DNA of 10,289 nucleotides from an uncultured Pseudomonadota bacterium (GCA_946478635.1 CAMLCX010000142.1:1-10289), one strand, 5' to 3'. Counted from the first letter of the stretch, positions 1 through 5,862 are shown. Notes: generated by a model from the letters alone, not told the origin. Numbers and translations: made by a program.

Positions 1-130
1 CAAGCCAGCGGATCTGCCTGTCGAGCAGCCGACAAAGTTCGAGCTGGTGATCAATCTGAGAACGGCCAAACGGATCGGCCTCACAATTCCACCGAATGTG
101 CTGGCGAGAGCGGACCGGGTAATAAAATAG
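1..130 (+). CDS. ABC-type substrate-binding protein, 3' end only (partial)
   Basis: This is the last 42 codons of a gene that starts left of the window; the frame runs from base 2 and ends at TAG 128-130. The peptide reads [19 protein letters not shown], then an [12 protein letters not shown] helix, and ends in [12 protein letters not shown]. This is the same C-terminus as in the two complete genes that follow, so it is a third member of a tandem paralogue array. By family (ABC_sub_bind, the TrpX-like periplasmic binding proteins) it should capture a small solute outside the inner membrane for an ABC importer. The ligand cannot be read from this fragment. The next gene starts 15 bp after the stop, which suggests one transcript. 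Confidence 0.85.
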   Translation, partial: KPADLPVEQPTKFELVINLRTAKRIGLTIPPNVLARADRVIK

Positions 131-132
131 CA

Positions 133-160
133 GGGAGCACGGAGCATGGAGCAAAGAGTA
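133..160 (+). repeat. Tandem heptamer array NGGAGCA over the ribosome-binding site and start of the next gene
   Basis: Four consecutive 7-mers: GGGAGCA (133-139), CGGAGCA (140-146), TGGAGCA (147-153) and the degenerate AAGAGTA (154-160). The array begins 3 nt after the stop codon of the preceding gene. It supplies both the GGAG Shine-Dalgarno (134-137, 8 nt before the start) and the ATG (146-148) of the following gene. Confidence 0.8.
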
Positions 161-1183
161 ATTCAAAGCGCAAAAAAAACTCTGAGCCAACTCGTACTAA
201 GTGTCGTGCTTAGCTTCCTGCTCGTTACACTTTGCTGGTCCGCAGACCTGCCGCAATCGAGTGCAAAGATTCCACGGATTGGATATCTGGCGAGCTTTGG
301 CTCCCCTACCACCGCCCCGGCAAGCCGCCAACTCGATGCATTCCGGCAAGCGTTGAAAGATGTGGGCTACATTGACGGCAAAAACATTCTAATCGAGTAT
401 CGTCATCCCAAAGACAATCCAGAGCAGGCGCCCGAGCTTGCCGCCGAACTCGTACGATTGAAAGTCGATGTTTTCGTCGCCGTGGATCCGTCGGCGATCC
501 GCGCGGCCAAGCAGGCCACCAAGACGATTCCGATTGTCATGATCACCAATCAAGATCCTGTTGCGGCGGGATTCGTAGACAGTTTGGCGCGGCCGGGAGG
601 GAATGCCACCGGCCTTACCAGGCTCACGCGAGAGCTGAGCGGAAAACGGCTGGAAATACTCAAAGAGGTGGTTCCGTCGATATCGCGGGTAGGAGTCCTC
701 TGGGTACGTCCGACCACACTGGGCACGGGGACTTCCTTCAAAAATTATGAGGCCGCTGCCGATGCTTTAAAGATCCAGCTTCTGTCACTGCAGGTACGAC
801 GTCCGACTCCCGATCTAGAGGGCGCTTTTCAAACTGCTGTTAAGGATCGCGTGGCCTCGCTGATTACCGTGAGCAACGCCGTGCTCTCGCCCCACATGAA
901 AACAATTGCCGAACTTGCCGCCAAGCATCGATTGCCGTCGATGTGCGAAGCGGTTCAATATGTAGATGCCGGTTGCCTGATGTCCTACGCGTCTGACGAT
1001 ATTGAGATTTTCCGACGCGCCACATTCTACGTCGACAAAATACTGAAAGGCGCTAAGCCCGCCGATCTGCCTGTGGAGCAGCCAACGAAGTTCGAGTTCG
1101 TGATCAATTTGAAAGCTGCCAAGCAAATCGGCCTGGCTATTCCGCCGAATGTGCTGGCAAGAGCGGATCGGGTGATTCGATGA
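146..1183 (+). CDS. ABC-type substrate-binding protein (ABC_sub_bind / TrpX-like), paralogue 2
   Basis: A 345-residue periplasmic solute-binding protein. The basic N-terminus (residues 1-11) and a hydrophobic stretch (about 15-30, LVLSVVLSFLLVTL) form a Sec signal peptide, with likely cleavage near residues 30-34. No good lipobox is present, so a free periplasmic protein is likelier than a lipoprotein. The mature part shows the family pattern: a PRIGYL first strand, a GYIDGKNI segment, TIPIVMI followed by DPVAAGFVDSL, RPGGNATG near residue 150, and a C-terminal PVEQPTKFE...[12 protein letters not shown] motif. Length is normal for the family (roughly 320-350). Start ATG 146 has GGAG 8 nt upstream, inside a heptamer array. 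The gene sits 15 bp after one paralogue and overlaps the next by 4 bp (ATGA), so translation is probably coupled. Ligand unknown; no permease or ATPase gene is in the window. Confidence 0.9.
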   Translation: MEQRVIQSAKKTLSQLVLSVVLSFLLVTLCWSADLPQSSAKIPRIGYLASFGSPTTAPASRQLDAFRQALKDVGYIDGKNILIEYRHPKDNPEQAPELAAELVRLKVDVFVAVDPSAIRAAKQATKTIPIVMITNQDPVAAGFVDSLARPGGNATGLTRLTRELSGKRLEILKEVVPSISRVGVLWVRPTTLGTGTSFKNYEAAADALKIQLLSLQVRRPTPDLEGAFQTAVKDRVASLITVSNAVLSPHMKTIAELAAKHRLPSMCEAVQYVDAGCLMSYASDDIEIFRRATFYVDKILKGAKPADLPVEQPTKFEFVINLKAAKQIGLAIPPNVLARADRVIR

Positions 1184-2220
1184 AAACAGGCATGAGCCAC
1201 AAGGCAAATCCGGTAAAAGTGGTCAGTCGTCAGTGGTCAGTAGTCAGCAAGAGCGTCTGCTGTTTTGCTCTCTGCGCTCTGCTCTGTGCGCTTTGCGTTC
1301 CCGCGCATGCGCAGCGGGCGAAGTTACCTAAGATAGGCTGGCTTGCAGTCCGTCCCGCGTCCGCAGCCTCTGCGATCGAGTCGTTCCAGCGAGAATTTAG
1401 TAAACTCGGTTATCTCGACGGGAAGAACATCGTGTTCGAGTATCGATACGCCGAGGGCAAACTTGAACGACTCCCCGCCTTGGCCGATGAGCTGGTCCGT
1501 CTTAAAGTTGATATCATCATCGCTCCCAATACGCCCGCTGCCGTAGCCGCCAAGAACGCCACCAAGACTATCCCGATCGTTTTTATAGACGTTACGGATC
1601 CTATTGCAGCCGGGCTGGTTGATAGCCTGCCGCGGCCCGGTGGAAACATCACGGGGTTCACCACCATTGCGTCGGTGTTGGCCGGCAAACGGCTTGAGTT
1701 GCTCAAGGAGACCATTGCCAAGCTGTCCCGTGTCGCAGTGCTGTGGAATCCACAGGATTCAAGCTCCCGCGCAGAGTGGAACGAAAGCCAACTGCCCGCG
1801 AGAGAGCTGGGCCTGCAACTTCATTCCATGGAAGTCAGCAGCGTCGACAAATATGAGGCTGCGTTTAAGGAAGCAACGAAGGCTCGCAGCGGCGCTCTCG
1901 TCTGGATGGCGAGCCCGTTGGGGTCTGCTAATCAACAATTGACCGTTGCCCTGGCGGAAAAATATCGGCTGCCGGCGATTTACGCTCGGCGAACTGTTGT
2001 CGAGAATGGTGGCCTGATGTCGTACGGAATCGACCGGGACGAACCCTTCAGACGAGCCGCTGTGTTCGTCGACAAGATTCTCAAAGGAACTAAACCTGCC
2101 GACATTCCGGTCGAGCAACCGACGAAGTTCGAGCTGGTGATCAATTTGAAAACGGCCAAGCGGATTGGATTAGCCATTCCGCCTAATGTGCTGGCGCGAG
2201 CGGATCGGGTGATCAAATGA
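1180..2220 (+). CDS. ABC-type substrate-binding protein (ABC_sub_bind / TrpX-like), paralogue 3 with repeat-encoded signal peptide
   Basis: A 346-residue periplasmic binding protein related to the preceding gene. It has the same PKIGWL first strand, GYLDGKNIVFEYR, TIPIVFI...DPIAAGLVDSL, RPGGNITG near residue 152, and a nearly identical last 40 residues ending ARADRVIK. Residues 1-44 form a Sec signal peptide: a basic region, a Cys/Ala/Leu-rich core (residues 27-39 with five Cys) and AHA before Q45 as the cleavage site. Unusually, the basic region (residues 15-23) and the core (about 28-40) are encoded by two different 7-bp tandem repeats. ATG 1180 overlaps the previous stop as ATGA, and the Shine-Dalgarno is weak, consistent with translational coupling; Met5 (1192) is an alternative start. 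Role is inferred from the family: solute capture for an ABC importer whose other parts are elsewhere. Confidence 0.9.
   Translation: MKTGMSHKANPVKVVSRQWSVVSKSVCCFALCALLCALCVPAHAQRAKLPKIGWLAVRPASAASAIESFQREFSKLGYLDGKNIVFEYRYAEGKLERLPALADELVRLKVDIIIAPNTPAAVAAKNATKTIPIVFIDVTDPIAAGLVDSLPRPGGNITGFTTIASVLAGKRLELLKETIAKLSRVAVLWNPQDSSSRAEWNESQLPARELGLQLHSMEVSSVDKYEAAFKEATKARSGALVWMASPLGSANQQLTVALAEKYRLPAIYARRTVVENGGLMSYGIDRDEPFRRAAVFVDKILKGTKPADIPVEQPTKFELVINLKTAKRIGLAIPPNVLARADRVIK
1222..1249 (+). repeat. Tandem heptamer array GTCAGTN x4 inside a signal-peptide coding region
   Basis: Four perfectly phased 7-mers: GTCAGTC, GTCAGTG, GTCAGTA, GTCAGCA. They lie in frame in the third binding-protein gene and encode residues 15-23 (VSRQWSVVS). 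Because 7 is not a multiple of 3, each unit is read in a different frame. Confidence 0.85.
1263..1297 (+). repeat. Tandem heptamer array CTYTGCG x5 encoding the signal-peptide core
   Basis: Five phased 7-mers: TTTTGCT, CTCTGCG, CTCTGCT, CTGTGCG, CTTTGCG. They encode the hydrophobic core (residues 28-40, CFALCALLCALCV) of the third binding protein's signal peptide. The repeating LCAL peptide pattern follows from the DNA period (three units = seven codons). Confidence 0.75.
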
Positions 2221-2345
2221 TTTCGGATTGTCGACTGCGGATTGCAGAATATGGATCGAGGAGAACGCCAATGGAAAGGGCTTCGGTCGACTTTTGCGCC
2301 GGCATCAATTCGAAATCCGCACTCCGCAATCTCAAATCCGCAATT
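2219..2345. repeat. Inverted pair of GATTGCG heptamer arrays
   Basis: The left arm, 2219-2267, reads as seven 7-mers each beginning GA (GATTTCG, GATTGTC, GACTGCG, GATTGCA, then more degenerate units); it begins on the last two bases of the binding-protein stop codon. The right arm, 2311-2345, has the opposite orientation: CGAAATC, CGCACTC, CGCAATC, TCAAATC, CGCAATT. A spacer of about 43 nt lies between. The arms could fold into a long imperfect hairpin (24 of 35 positions pair in the best heptad alignment). The gap 2221-2410 holds no convincing gene; this element is its main content. Confidence 0.7.
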
Positions 2346-2410
2346 CTGATGAGCCACGAGGCAACAGGCAATAATAAGAGAGTCAAAGGGCACTTGGTAA
2401 CTTTTCCGAA

Positions 2411-2824
2411 TTAAGGGATGATTTGAAAGGCTCGGTTGCGATTCATTCGAAACGTCGAAAATCCGCGCCGGTCCAACGTAAAAATCCAATCGGTTTCCAA
2501 TTCTTCACCCACAGCAACCAGCGTCGCATCCGCAAAATCCATCGGCATGTTGCGATACCGTTCCATCAAAACCGCTACTCTTTTGAGACTTACCTGGGAC
2601 GACGGAACCAATTGAAAGGCCCCTCGGTTTAGAAAATCAAGACAGATTTTCTGAGCCCGCCACTGGGGTCCAACCAGATAAAGCGTCTCCGTAAGTACTG
2701 CTTCGGTTGTGATAACGACCCCGGTCCAGCTTTCCAAAGCGGCCACGCAGTCAGCGTGCCGCGCCTCGCTGCGGTCAACCAATGCCACGAACGGACCGGT
2801 ATCAAGCAATAGTTCGCTAGCCAC
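2411..2824 (-). CDS. vapC: VapC-type PIN-domain ribonuclease toxin
   Basis: A 137-residue single PIN-domain protein, normal for VapC toxins, which are Mg2+-dependent endoribonucleases (often of tRNA or rRNA) held inactive by the partner antitoxin. The acidic metal-binding residues appear in order: D8 in LLLDTGPFVAL, E46 in the VLTETLYL helix, D96/D99 in MPMDFADATLVA and D118 in FTLDRRGF. Start is GTG at 2824, inside the antitoxin gene: the coding regions overlap by 8 bp (2817-2824), so toxin translation should depend on antitoxin translation. An ATG-free start and no separate promoter fit this. All catalytic acids are present, so it looks active. The actual RNA target cannot be predicted. The symbol names the family type, not an orthologue. 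Confidence 0.88.
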   Translation of the reverse strand: MASELLLDTGPFVALVDRSEARHADCVAALESWTGVVITTEAVLTETLYLVGPQWRAQKICLDFLNRGAFQLVPSSQVSLKRVAVLMERYRNMPMDFADATLVAVGEELETDWIFTLDRRGFSTFRMNRNRAFQIIP

Positions 2825-3062
2825 GGCGCAGCCGCCGGATCAGATAGTCCCGATGACGCTGTCCCAAATCCGGTACGCCGCTCTGAACGCGGCCGAGCAG
2901 ATCGCGCACGCGCTCGATCGGACGCACCTCCGGCTGGGAATCCAAATACTGCTCCAAAGCTTCCCGCACGACCTCCGAACGCTTCCGTTTCAATCGTTTC
3001 GCCGAACGTTCGAGCTTTGCGGCTAAGTCGGCCGGCAACCGCATGGTTAATTGTCGTTCCAT
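2817..3062 (-). CDS. vapB: Ribbon-helix-helix (CopG/VapB-like) antitoxin
   Basis: An 81-residue antitoxin immediately upstream of the PIN toxin gene. Residues 3-43 (QLTMRLPADLAAKLERSAKRLKRKRSEVVREAL...) have the ribbon-helix-helix layout: one beta strand with alternating residues, then two amphipathic helices. Such proteins dimerise, bind operator DNA through the strand and repress their own operon. The C-terminal half (about 45-81, with PIERVRDLLGRV and a basic RRLRRG end) should wrap the toxin. ATG 3062 has a strong AAGGAGAG about 8 nt upstream. The stop TAG (2817-2819) lies inside the toxin gene. Tandem AGTGCAAWGT repeats just upstream are the likely operator. Other RHH-type antitoxin names would also fit. 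Confidence 0.87.
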   Translation of the reverse strand: MERQLTMRLPADLAAKLERSAKRLKRKRSEVVREALEQYLDSQPEVRPIERVRDLLGRVQSGVPDLGQRHRDYLIRRLRRG

Positions 3063-3080
3063 CGACTTCTCTCCTTATGC

Positions 3081-3115
3081 AGTGCAATGTAGTGCAAAGT
3101 ACTACAAAAGTCCAA
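3081..3115 (-). promoter_or_regulatory. Candidate operator/promoter of the toxin-antitoxin operon
   Basis: Two tandem decamers, AGTGCAATGT (3081-3090) and AGTGCAAAGT (3091-3100), lie 19 bp upstream of the antitoxin start. An inverted pair GTAGT/ACTAC (3089-3105) overlaps the second. Tandem short repeats are typical ribbon-helix-helix operators. On the minus strand a weak sigma70-like pair overlaps them: TTGGAC (3115-3110) and TACATT (3091-3086), 18 bp apart. Repressor binding would then cover the -10 region. Confidence 0.5.
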
Positions 3116-3119
3116 TGGG

Positions 3120-3133
3120 CTCCAAGCTTGGAG
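3120..3133. repeat. Perfect 14-bp palindrome CTCCAAGCTTGGAG
   Basis: An exact 14-bp palindrome in the gap between the antitoxin promoter and the 3' end of the redoxin gene. It has no loop, so it looks more like a dimeric-protein binding site than a terminator. Role unknown. Confidence 0.5.
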
Positions 3134-3152
3134 GCAGGACGTTTAAATGTGA

Positions 3153-3165
3153 TGCGACGGTCGCA
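3153..3165. repeat. Inverted repeat TGCGAC-G-GTCGCA
   Basis: A perfect 6+6 inverted repeat around one central base, 28 bp before the 3' end of the minus-strand redoxin gene. As RNA it gives a 5-bp stem with a 3-nt loop and no U-tract, so it is a poor terminator. It may be a protein site or chance. Confidence 0.35.
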
Positions 3166-3192
3166 GTAAAAGGACTCTCAACGCTTGTTGTT

Positions 3193-3912
3193 CTATCCGC
3201 GCTTCCCTTCTTCTTCGAGCAGCCGGGCGAAATCGCGAGCTGCTTGCGGTCCGGCGCGCCGGTGAACAGTCGAACTGATCTTCTTGTCGCGCAGCAAACC
3301 GACGATTCGTTCCGAGTAGCAGAAGCGCACCAGCTCGTTGCGCGCTTCGGCTTTCTCCCACGCGTAAAGATCCCGCAGTATTTGCGCGACTTCCGGTCCA
3401 TAGGTCCATGCCGATTTGAATACGAGCAGGCCGTCTTTGTGGATCACGAAGATTCCGTTGGACCAGCCGTGATAGAGATTGCGCACTCGATTATCGGTGG
3501 AATCGACGAGAATGGGGAAATTTACTCTTTCTTCTTTTCTCAATCGCAACGCATTTCTTCGGCGTTCATCCATCGAAGTGGTCTGTGGAACGTATTCTCC
3601 CGGGTGCGTTTCCCGGCTATAAATGAGAAAAAATTTGAATCCCTTTTGCCGATAGCGCGCGTAGAGCGACCGAATCGTCGGTTTGCCCGCGCGAAGCTGC
3701 GTAACGGTGGCGCCGCAGCTGAGATTGCCGAACATCAGGACGACATGCGCGTTGCCGCGAAACTGACTCAGACAAACCCGCCGCCCTTGCAAGTCGGACA
3801 GCCCAAAGTCGGGCGCCGGAGCGCCCACTCTGACTTCGTTCGCGCCGAAGTGCACCGCGGCGTCGATGGAAACCGCGAAAAAACGCTTTCGCATCGCTTC
3901 TTGCTCTGCCAT
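3193..3912 (-). CDS. Thioredoxin-fold redoxin of the iodothyronine-deiodinase-like family
   Basis: A 239-residue predicted redox protein. GAPAPDFGLSDLQGRRVCLSQFRG (residues 30-53) is the N-terminal part of a peroxiredoxin/thioredoxin fold. HVVLMFGNLSC (56-66) places Cys66 where vertebrate deiodinases have selenocysteine in FGSCTU. IYSRETHP (97-104) matches the conserved IYxxEAHP segment, and further on FPILVDS, NLYHGW and IFVIHKDGLLVFKSAW complete the family pattern. The second Cys of the deiodinase CxU is Leu here (L64), so this is a single-Cys site. About 50 extra C-terminal residues are Arg/Lys-rich and have no recognised domain. Start: ATG 3912 has GAGGAG 4 nt upstream; the frame stays open to 4029, but the extra 39 residues look untranslated. 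No signal peptide, so cytoplasmic. Thyroid hormones are not expected substrates in bacteria; a thiol oxidoreductase/peroxidase role is inferred. Confidence 0.78.
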   Translation of the reverse strand: MAEQEAMRKRFFAVSIDAAVHFGANEVRVGAPAPDFGLSDLQGRRVCLSQFRGNAHVVLMFGNLSCGATVTQLRAGKPTIRSLYARYRQKGFKFFLIYSRETHPGEYVPQTTSMDERRRNALRLRKEERVNFPILVDSTDNRVRNLYHGWSNGIFVIHKDGLLVFKSAWTYGPEVAQILRDLYAWEKAEARNELVRFCYSERIVGLLRDKKISSTVHRRAGPQAARDFARLLEEEGKRG

Positions 3913-3916
3913 ATTT

Positions 3917-3922
3917 CTCCTC
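3917..3922 (-). promoter_or_regulatory. Ribosome-binding site that fixes the redoxin start
   Basis: The minus strand reads GAGGAG, then AAAT, then ATG (3912-3910). This makes the inner Met a far better start than the upstream in-frame ATG at 4029. Confidence 0.75.
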
Positions 3923-4033
3923 GCGTACGTGTTAGGGACGATTTGGACGGCATCGTAGTAAGCCGGCGAATCCGCTGTCAAATGACTTGACGACTTACCG
4001 CCATTTAGCTTTTGCGGCACCAATCCCATAGCA

Positions 4034-4062
4034 TTGCACGGCGAAACTCACTGCCATATAGT
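4034..4062 (+). promoter_or_regulatory. Candidate sigma70-type promoter for the amidohydrolase gene
   Basis: TTGCAC (4034-4039), a 17-bp spacer and TATAGT (4057-4062; 5 of 6 to the -10 consensus) lie about 70 bp before the amidohydrolase start. The -35 matches only three positions, so this is a candidate by pattern and spacing only. Confidence 0.4.
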
Positions 4063-4100
4063 CTAGGCGTTCTCGGCAAGGTCTTGAGAATTTCGCTACC

Positions 4101-4110
4101 GTGGGCCCAC
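4101..4110. repeat. 10-bp perfect palindrome GTGGGCCCAC in the amidohydrolase leader
   Basis: An exact 10-bp palindrome 23 bp before the start codon, between the candidate promoter and the ribosome-binding site. It could be an operator downstream of the promoter. It is short enough to be chance. Confidence 0.3.
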
Positions 4111-4133
4111 CAAAACGAAATGCTTGAGGTGTT

Positions 4134-5822
4134 ATGTACGATCTCATTCTCAAAGGCGGACGGATTTACGACGGCTCGGGCATGCCGTCTTTCATCGGCG
4201 ATGTCGCGATTCGCGACGGGCGCATCGAAGAGATCGGCAGAATCAACGCATCGGCCGATCGCGTGCTTGACGTCGAGGGCCTTGCCGTCGCGCCGGGCAT
4301 CATCGACTTTCACACCCACTTCGATGCGCAGCTTTGGTGGGACCCGCTGGCGTCATCGTCGCACGAACACGGTGTGACCACCGTGGTGATGGGTAACTGC
4401 GGCCTCACGCTCGCGCCGTGCAAACCGGAAAGCCGCGATGCGTTGATCGGCACCTTTGTGCGCGTCGAGGACATGCCGCGCGCGAGCCTGCAAGCGGGAA
4501 TTCCGTGGGAGTGGACAACCCACGGCGAATATCTCCAAGCGCTGGGGCGAAAGCCTCTCGGACTGAACGTCGCGACCCTGATCGGCCACTGCGCGGTGCG
4601 CCAACACGCCATGGGCGAAGCCAGCGTCGAGCGCGAGGCCAACGATTCCGAGATCGCCGAGATGGAAGAGTTGGTGCGCCAGGGCATGCGGGCCGGCGCC
4701 TTCGGCTTTTCGACCAATGCCAACCAGCGTCACTATCGCGAGGACGGCAAGCCGGTCGCGAGCCGCTTCGCCGGCCTCGATGAAATCGCGCGGTTGTGCC
4801 GCGTCGTTGGCGAAAGCCAGAGCGGCCTCGTGCAGTTCACTCACGGAGCGTTCGCCGCGCCCGAGCATGTTGCGCGCATCGGTCAATGGTACGACACGAT
4901 CCTCAAGGAGACGCGCCGGCCCTTGATCGGCGAGAGTATCCGCCACTTCTGGAGCGAGCCGGAGTTATGGCGCAAGCAATTGAACGATGTCGAAGAACGC
5001 TGCCGGCAAGGCTATGCAGCCTATGCGATGACCAGCACGCGGCGCACGCTGCGCCGCTGGACGTTAAAGGATTCAACCCGCTTCGACGAAATGCCTGCCT
5101 GGAAGAAACTGATGACTTTACCTCTGGATCAGCGCAAGGACAGCTTTCGCGATCGGCAAACCAGAGCGGCTCTCAACCAAGCGATGGCTGAGAGCAAGCC
5201 CATCAGTTTCTCGCGCCGCTGGGATTTAGTCTCGATCAAGAAAGTCGCGCGCGCAGAAAACAAACATCTCGAAGGCAAGAGCATCGACGAGCTGGCACGA
5301 TCACAAGCAAAGTCGCCCATCGACGCATTCTTTGACTTAGCCCTGGCCGAAGATCTGGAGACGACCTTCGAAGACGCCGCGACACAGAGCGACGAGCAGG
5401 CGGTGAAGGAAATTTTCTGTAGCCCACATGTGCTGCTGGGGCAATCCGACGCCGGCGCCCACGTCGCCAACGCCAACCCGGGCTTCGGTTTCGCCACAAC
5501 CATGCTTGCGTACTGGGTACGCGAACGGCAGATCATGAGTCTGGAAGACGCAATCAAGAAACTAACTTTCCTACCCGCATCGGTCTTCGGCATCCGCGAT
5601 CGCGGCCTGCTGCGCCAAGGAATGGCCGCCGACATCTTCGTATTCGATCCCGCCAGGATCGCTCTGGCTGAACCGGAAAAAGTGCAGGATCTCCCCGCCG
5701 GCGCGCCGCGCTACATCCAGCGCGCAAAAGGAATTCATTACAGTGTCGTCAATGGTTCGGTGCTGATGAACAACGGCGCCCACACGGGCGTGTATCCGGG
5801 CAAGGTATTACGCAGTATCTAG
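4134..5822 (+). CDS. D-aminoacylase-like amidohydrolase (N-acyl-D-amino-acid deacylase family)
   Basis: A 562-residue metal-dependent hydrolase of the amidohydrolase superfamily, closest by motif to N-acyl-D-amino-acid deacylases. Residues 1-55 form the N-terminal beta-sandwich (LILKGGRIYDGSG...DGRIEEIG...APGIID). The TIM barrel carries HTH at 60-62, GNCG with the metal-ligand Cys at 89, GHCAVR at 151-156, FTHG with His237, and GQSDAGAH with the catalytic Asp at 439. The C-terminus returns to the sandwich (GLLRQGMAADIFVFDPARI...VVNGSVLMNNG). Length is above the classic D-aminoacylases (about 480-500), with a long insert around residues 255-400 that may shape substrate choice. There is no signal peptide, so cytoplasmic. 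ATG 4134 has GAGGT 3 nt upstream. Expected reaction: hydrolysis of an amide to acid plus amine; the substrate is not predictable, and many homologues of this type are uncharacterised. Divergent from the redoxin gene. Confidence 0.88.
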   Translation: MYDLILKGGRIYDGSGMPSFIGDVAIRDGRIEEIGRINASADRVLDVEGLAVAPGIIDFHTHFDAQLWWDPLASSSHEHGVTTVVMGNCGLTLAPCKPESRDALIGTFVRVEDMPRASLQAGIPWEWTTHGEYLQALGRKPLGLNVATLIGHCAVRQHAMGEASVEREANDSEIAEMEELVRQGMRAGAFGFSTNANQRHYREDGKPVASRFAGLDEIARLCRVVGESQSGLVQFTHGAFAAPEHVARIGQWYDTILKETRRPLIGESIRHFWSEPELWRKQLNDVEERCRQGYAAYAMTSTRRTLRRWTLKDSTRFDEMPAWKKLMTLPLDQRKDSFRDRQTRAALNQAMAESKPISFSRRWDLVSIKKVARAENKHLEGKSIDELARSQAKSPIDAFFDLALAEDLETTFEDAATQSDEQAVKEIFCSPHVLLGQSDAGAHVANANPGFGFATTMLAYWVRERQIMSLEDAIKKLTFLPASVFGIRDRGLLRQGMAADIFVFDPARIALAEPEKVQDLPAGAPRYIQRAKGIHYSVVNGSVLMNNGAHTGVYPGKVLRSI

Positions 5823-5862
5823 AAACAGCAGAATGCAGTTTCACAGTGGTGGGCGTAACTTA

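Noticed and set aside
2219..2345. CRISPR-like array reading of the repeated heptamers.
   Set aside because: Units are 7 bp and contiguous, without 25-40 bp repeats or unique spacers, and no cas genes are present.
1980..2489. Minus-strand open frame of 169 codons across the heptamer arrays.
   Set aside because: It overlaps the binding-protein gene antisense and the repeat translates to a typical low-complexity FEIAECGF pattern; no ribosome-binding site or family resemblance.
2411..3062. Toxin-antitoxin pair as part of a defence island or integrated element.
   Set aside because: No other defence, phage or mobility genes and no attachment-site duplications are visible around it.
3715..3717. 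Possible selenocysteine codon in the deiodinase-like gene.
   Set aside because: The codon at the aligned position is TGC (Cys), and there is no in-frame TGA or need for a SECIS element.
3913..4029. Longer N-terminus for the redoxin, starting at 4029.
   Set aside because: No ribosome-binding site there, the added residues look like untranslated sequence, and a strong site precedes ATG 3912.
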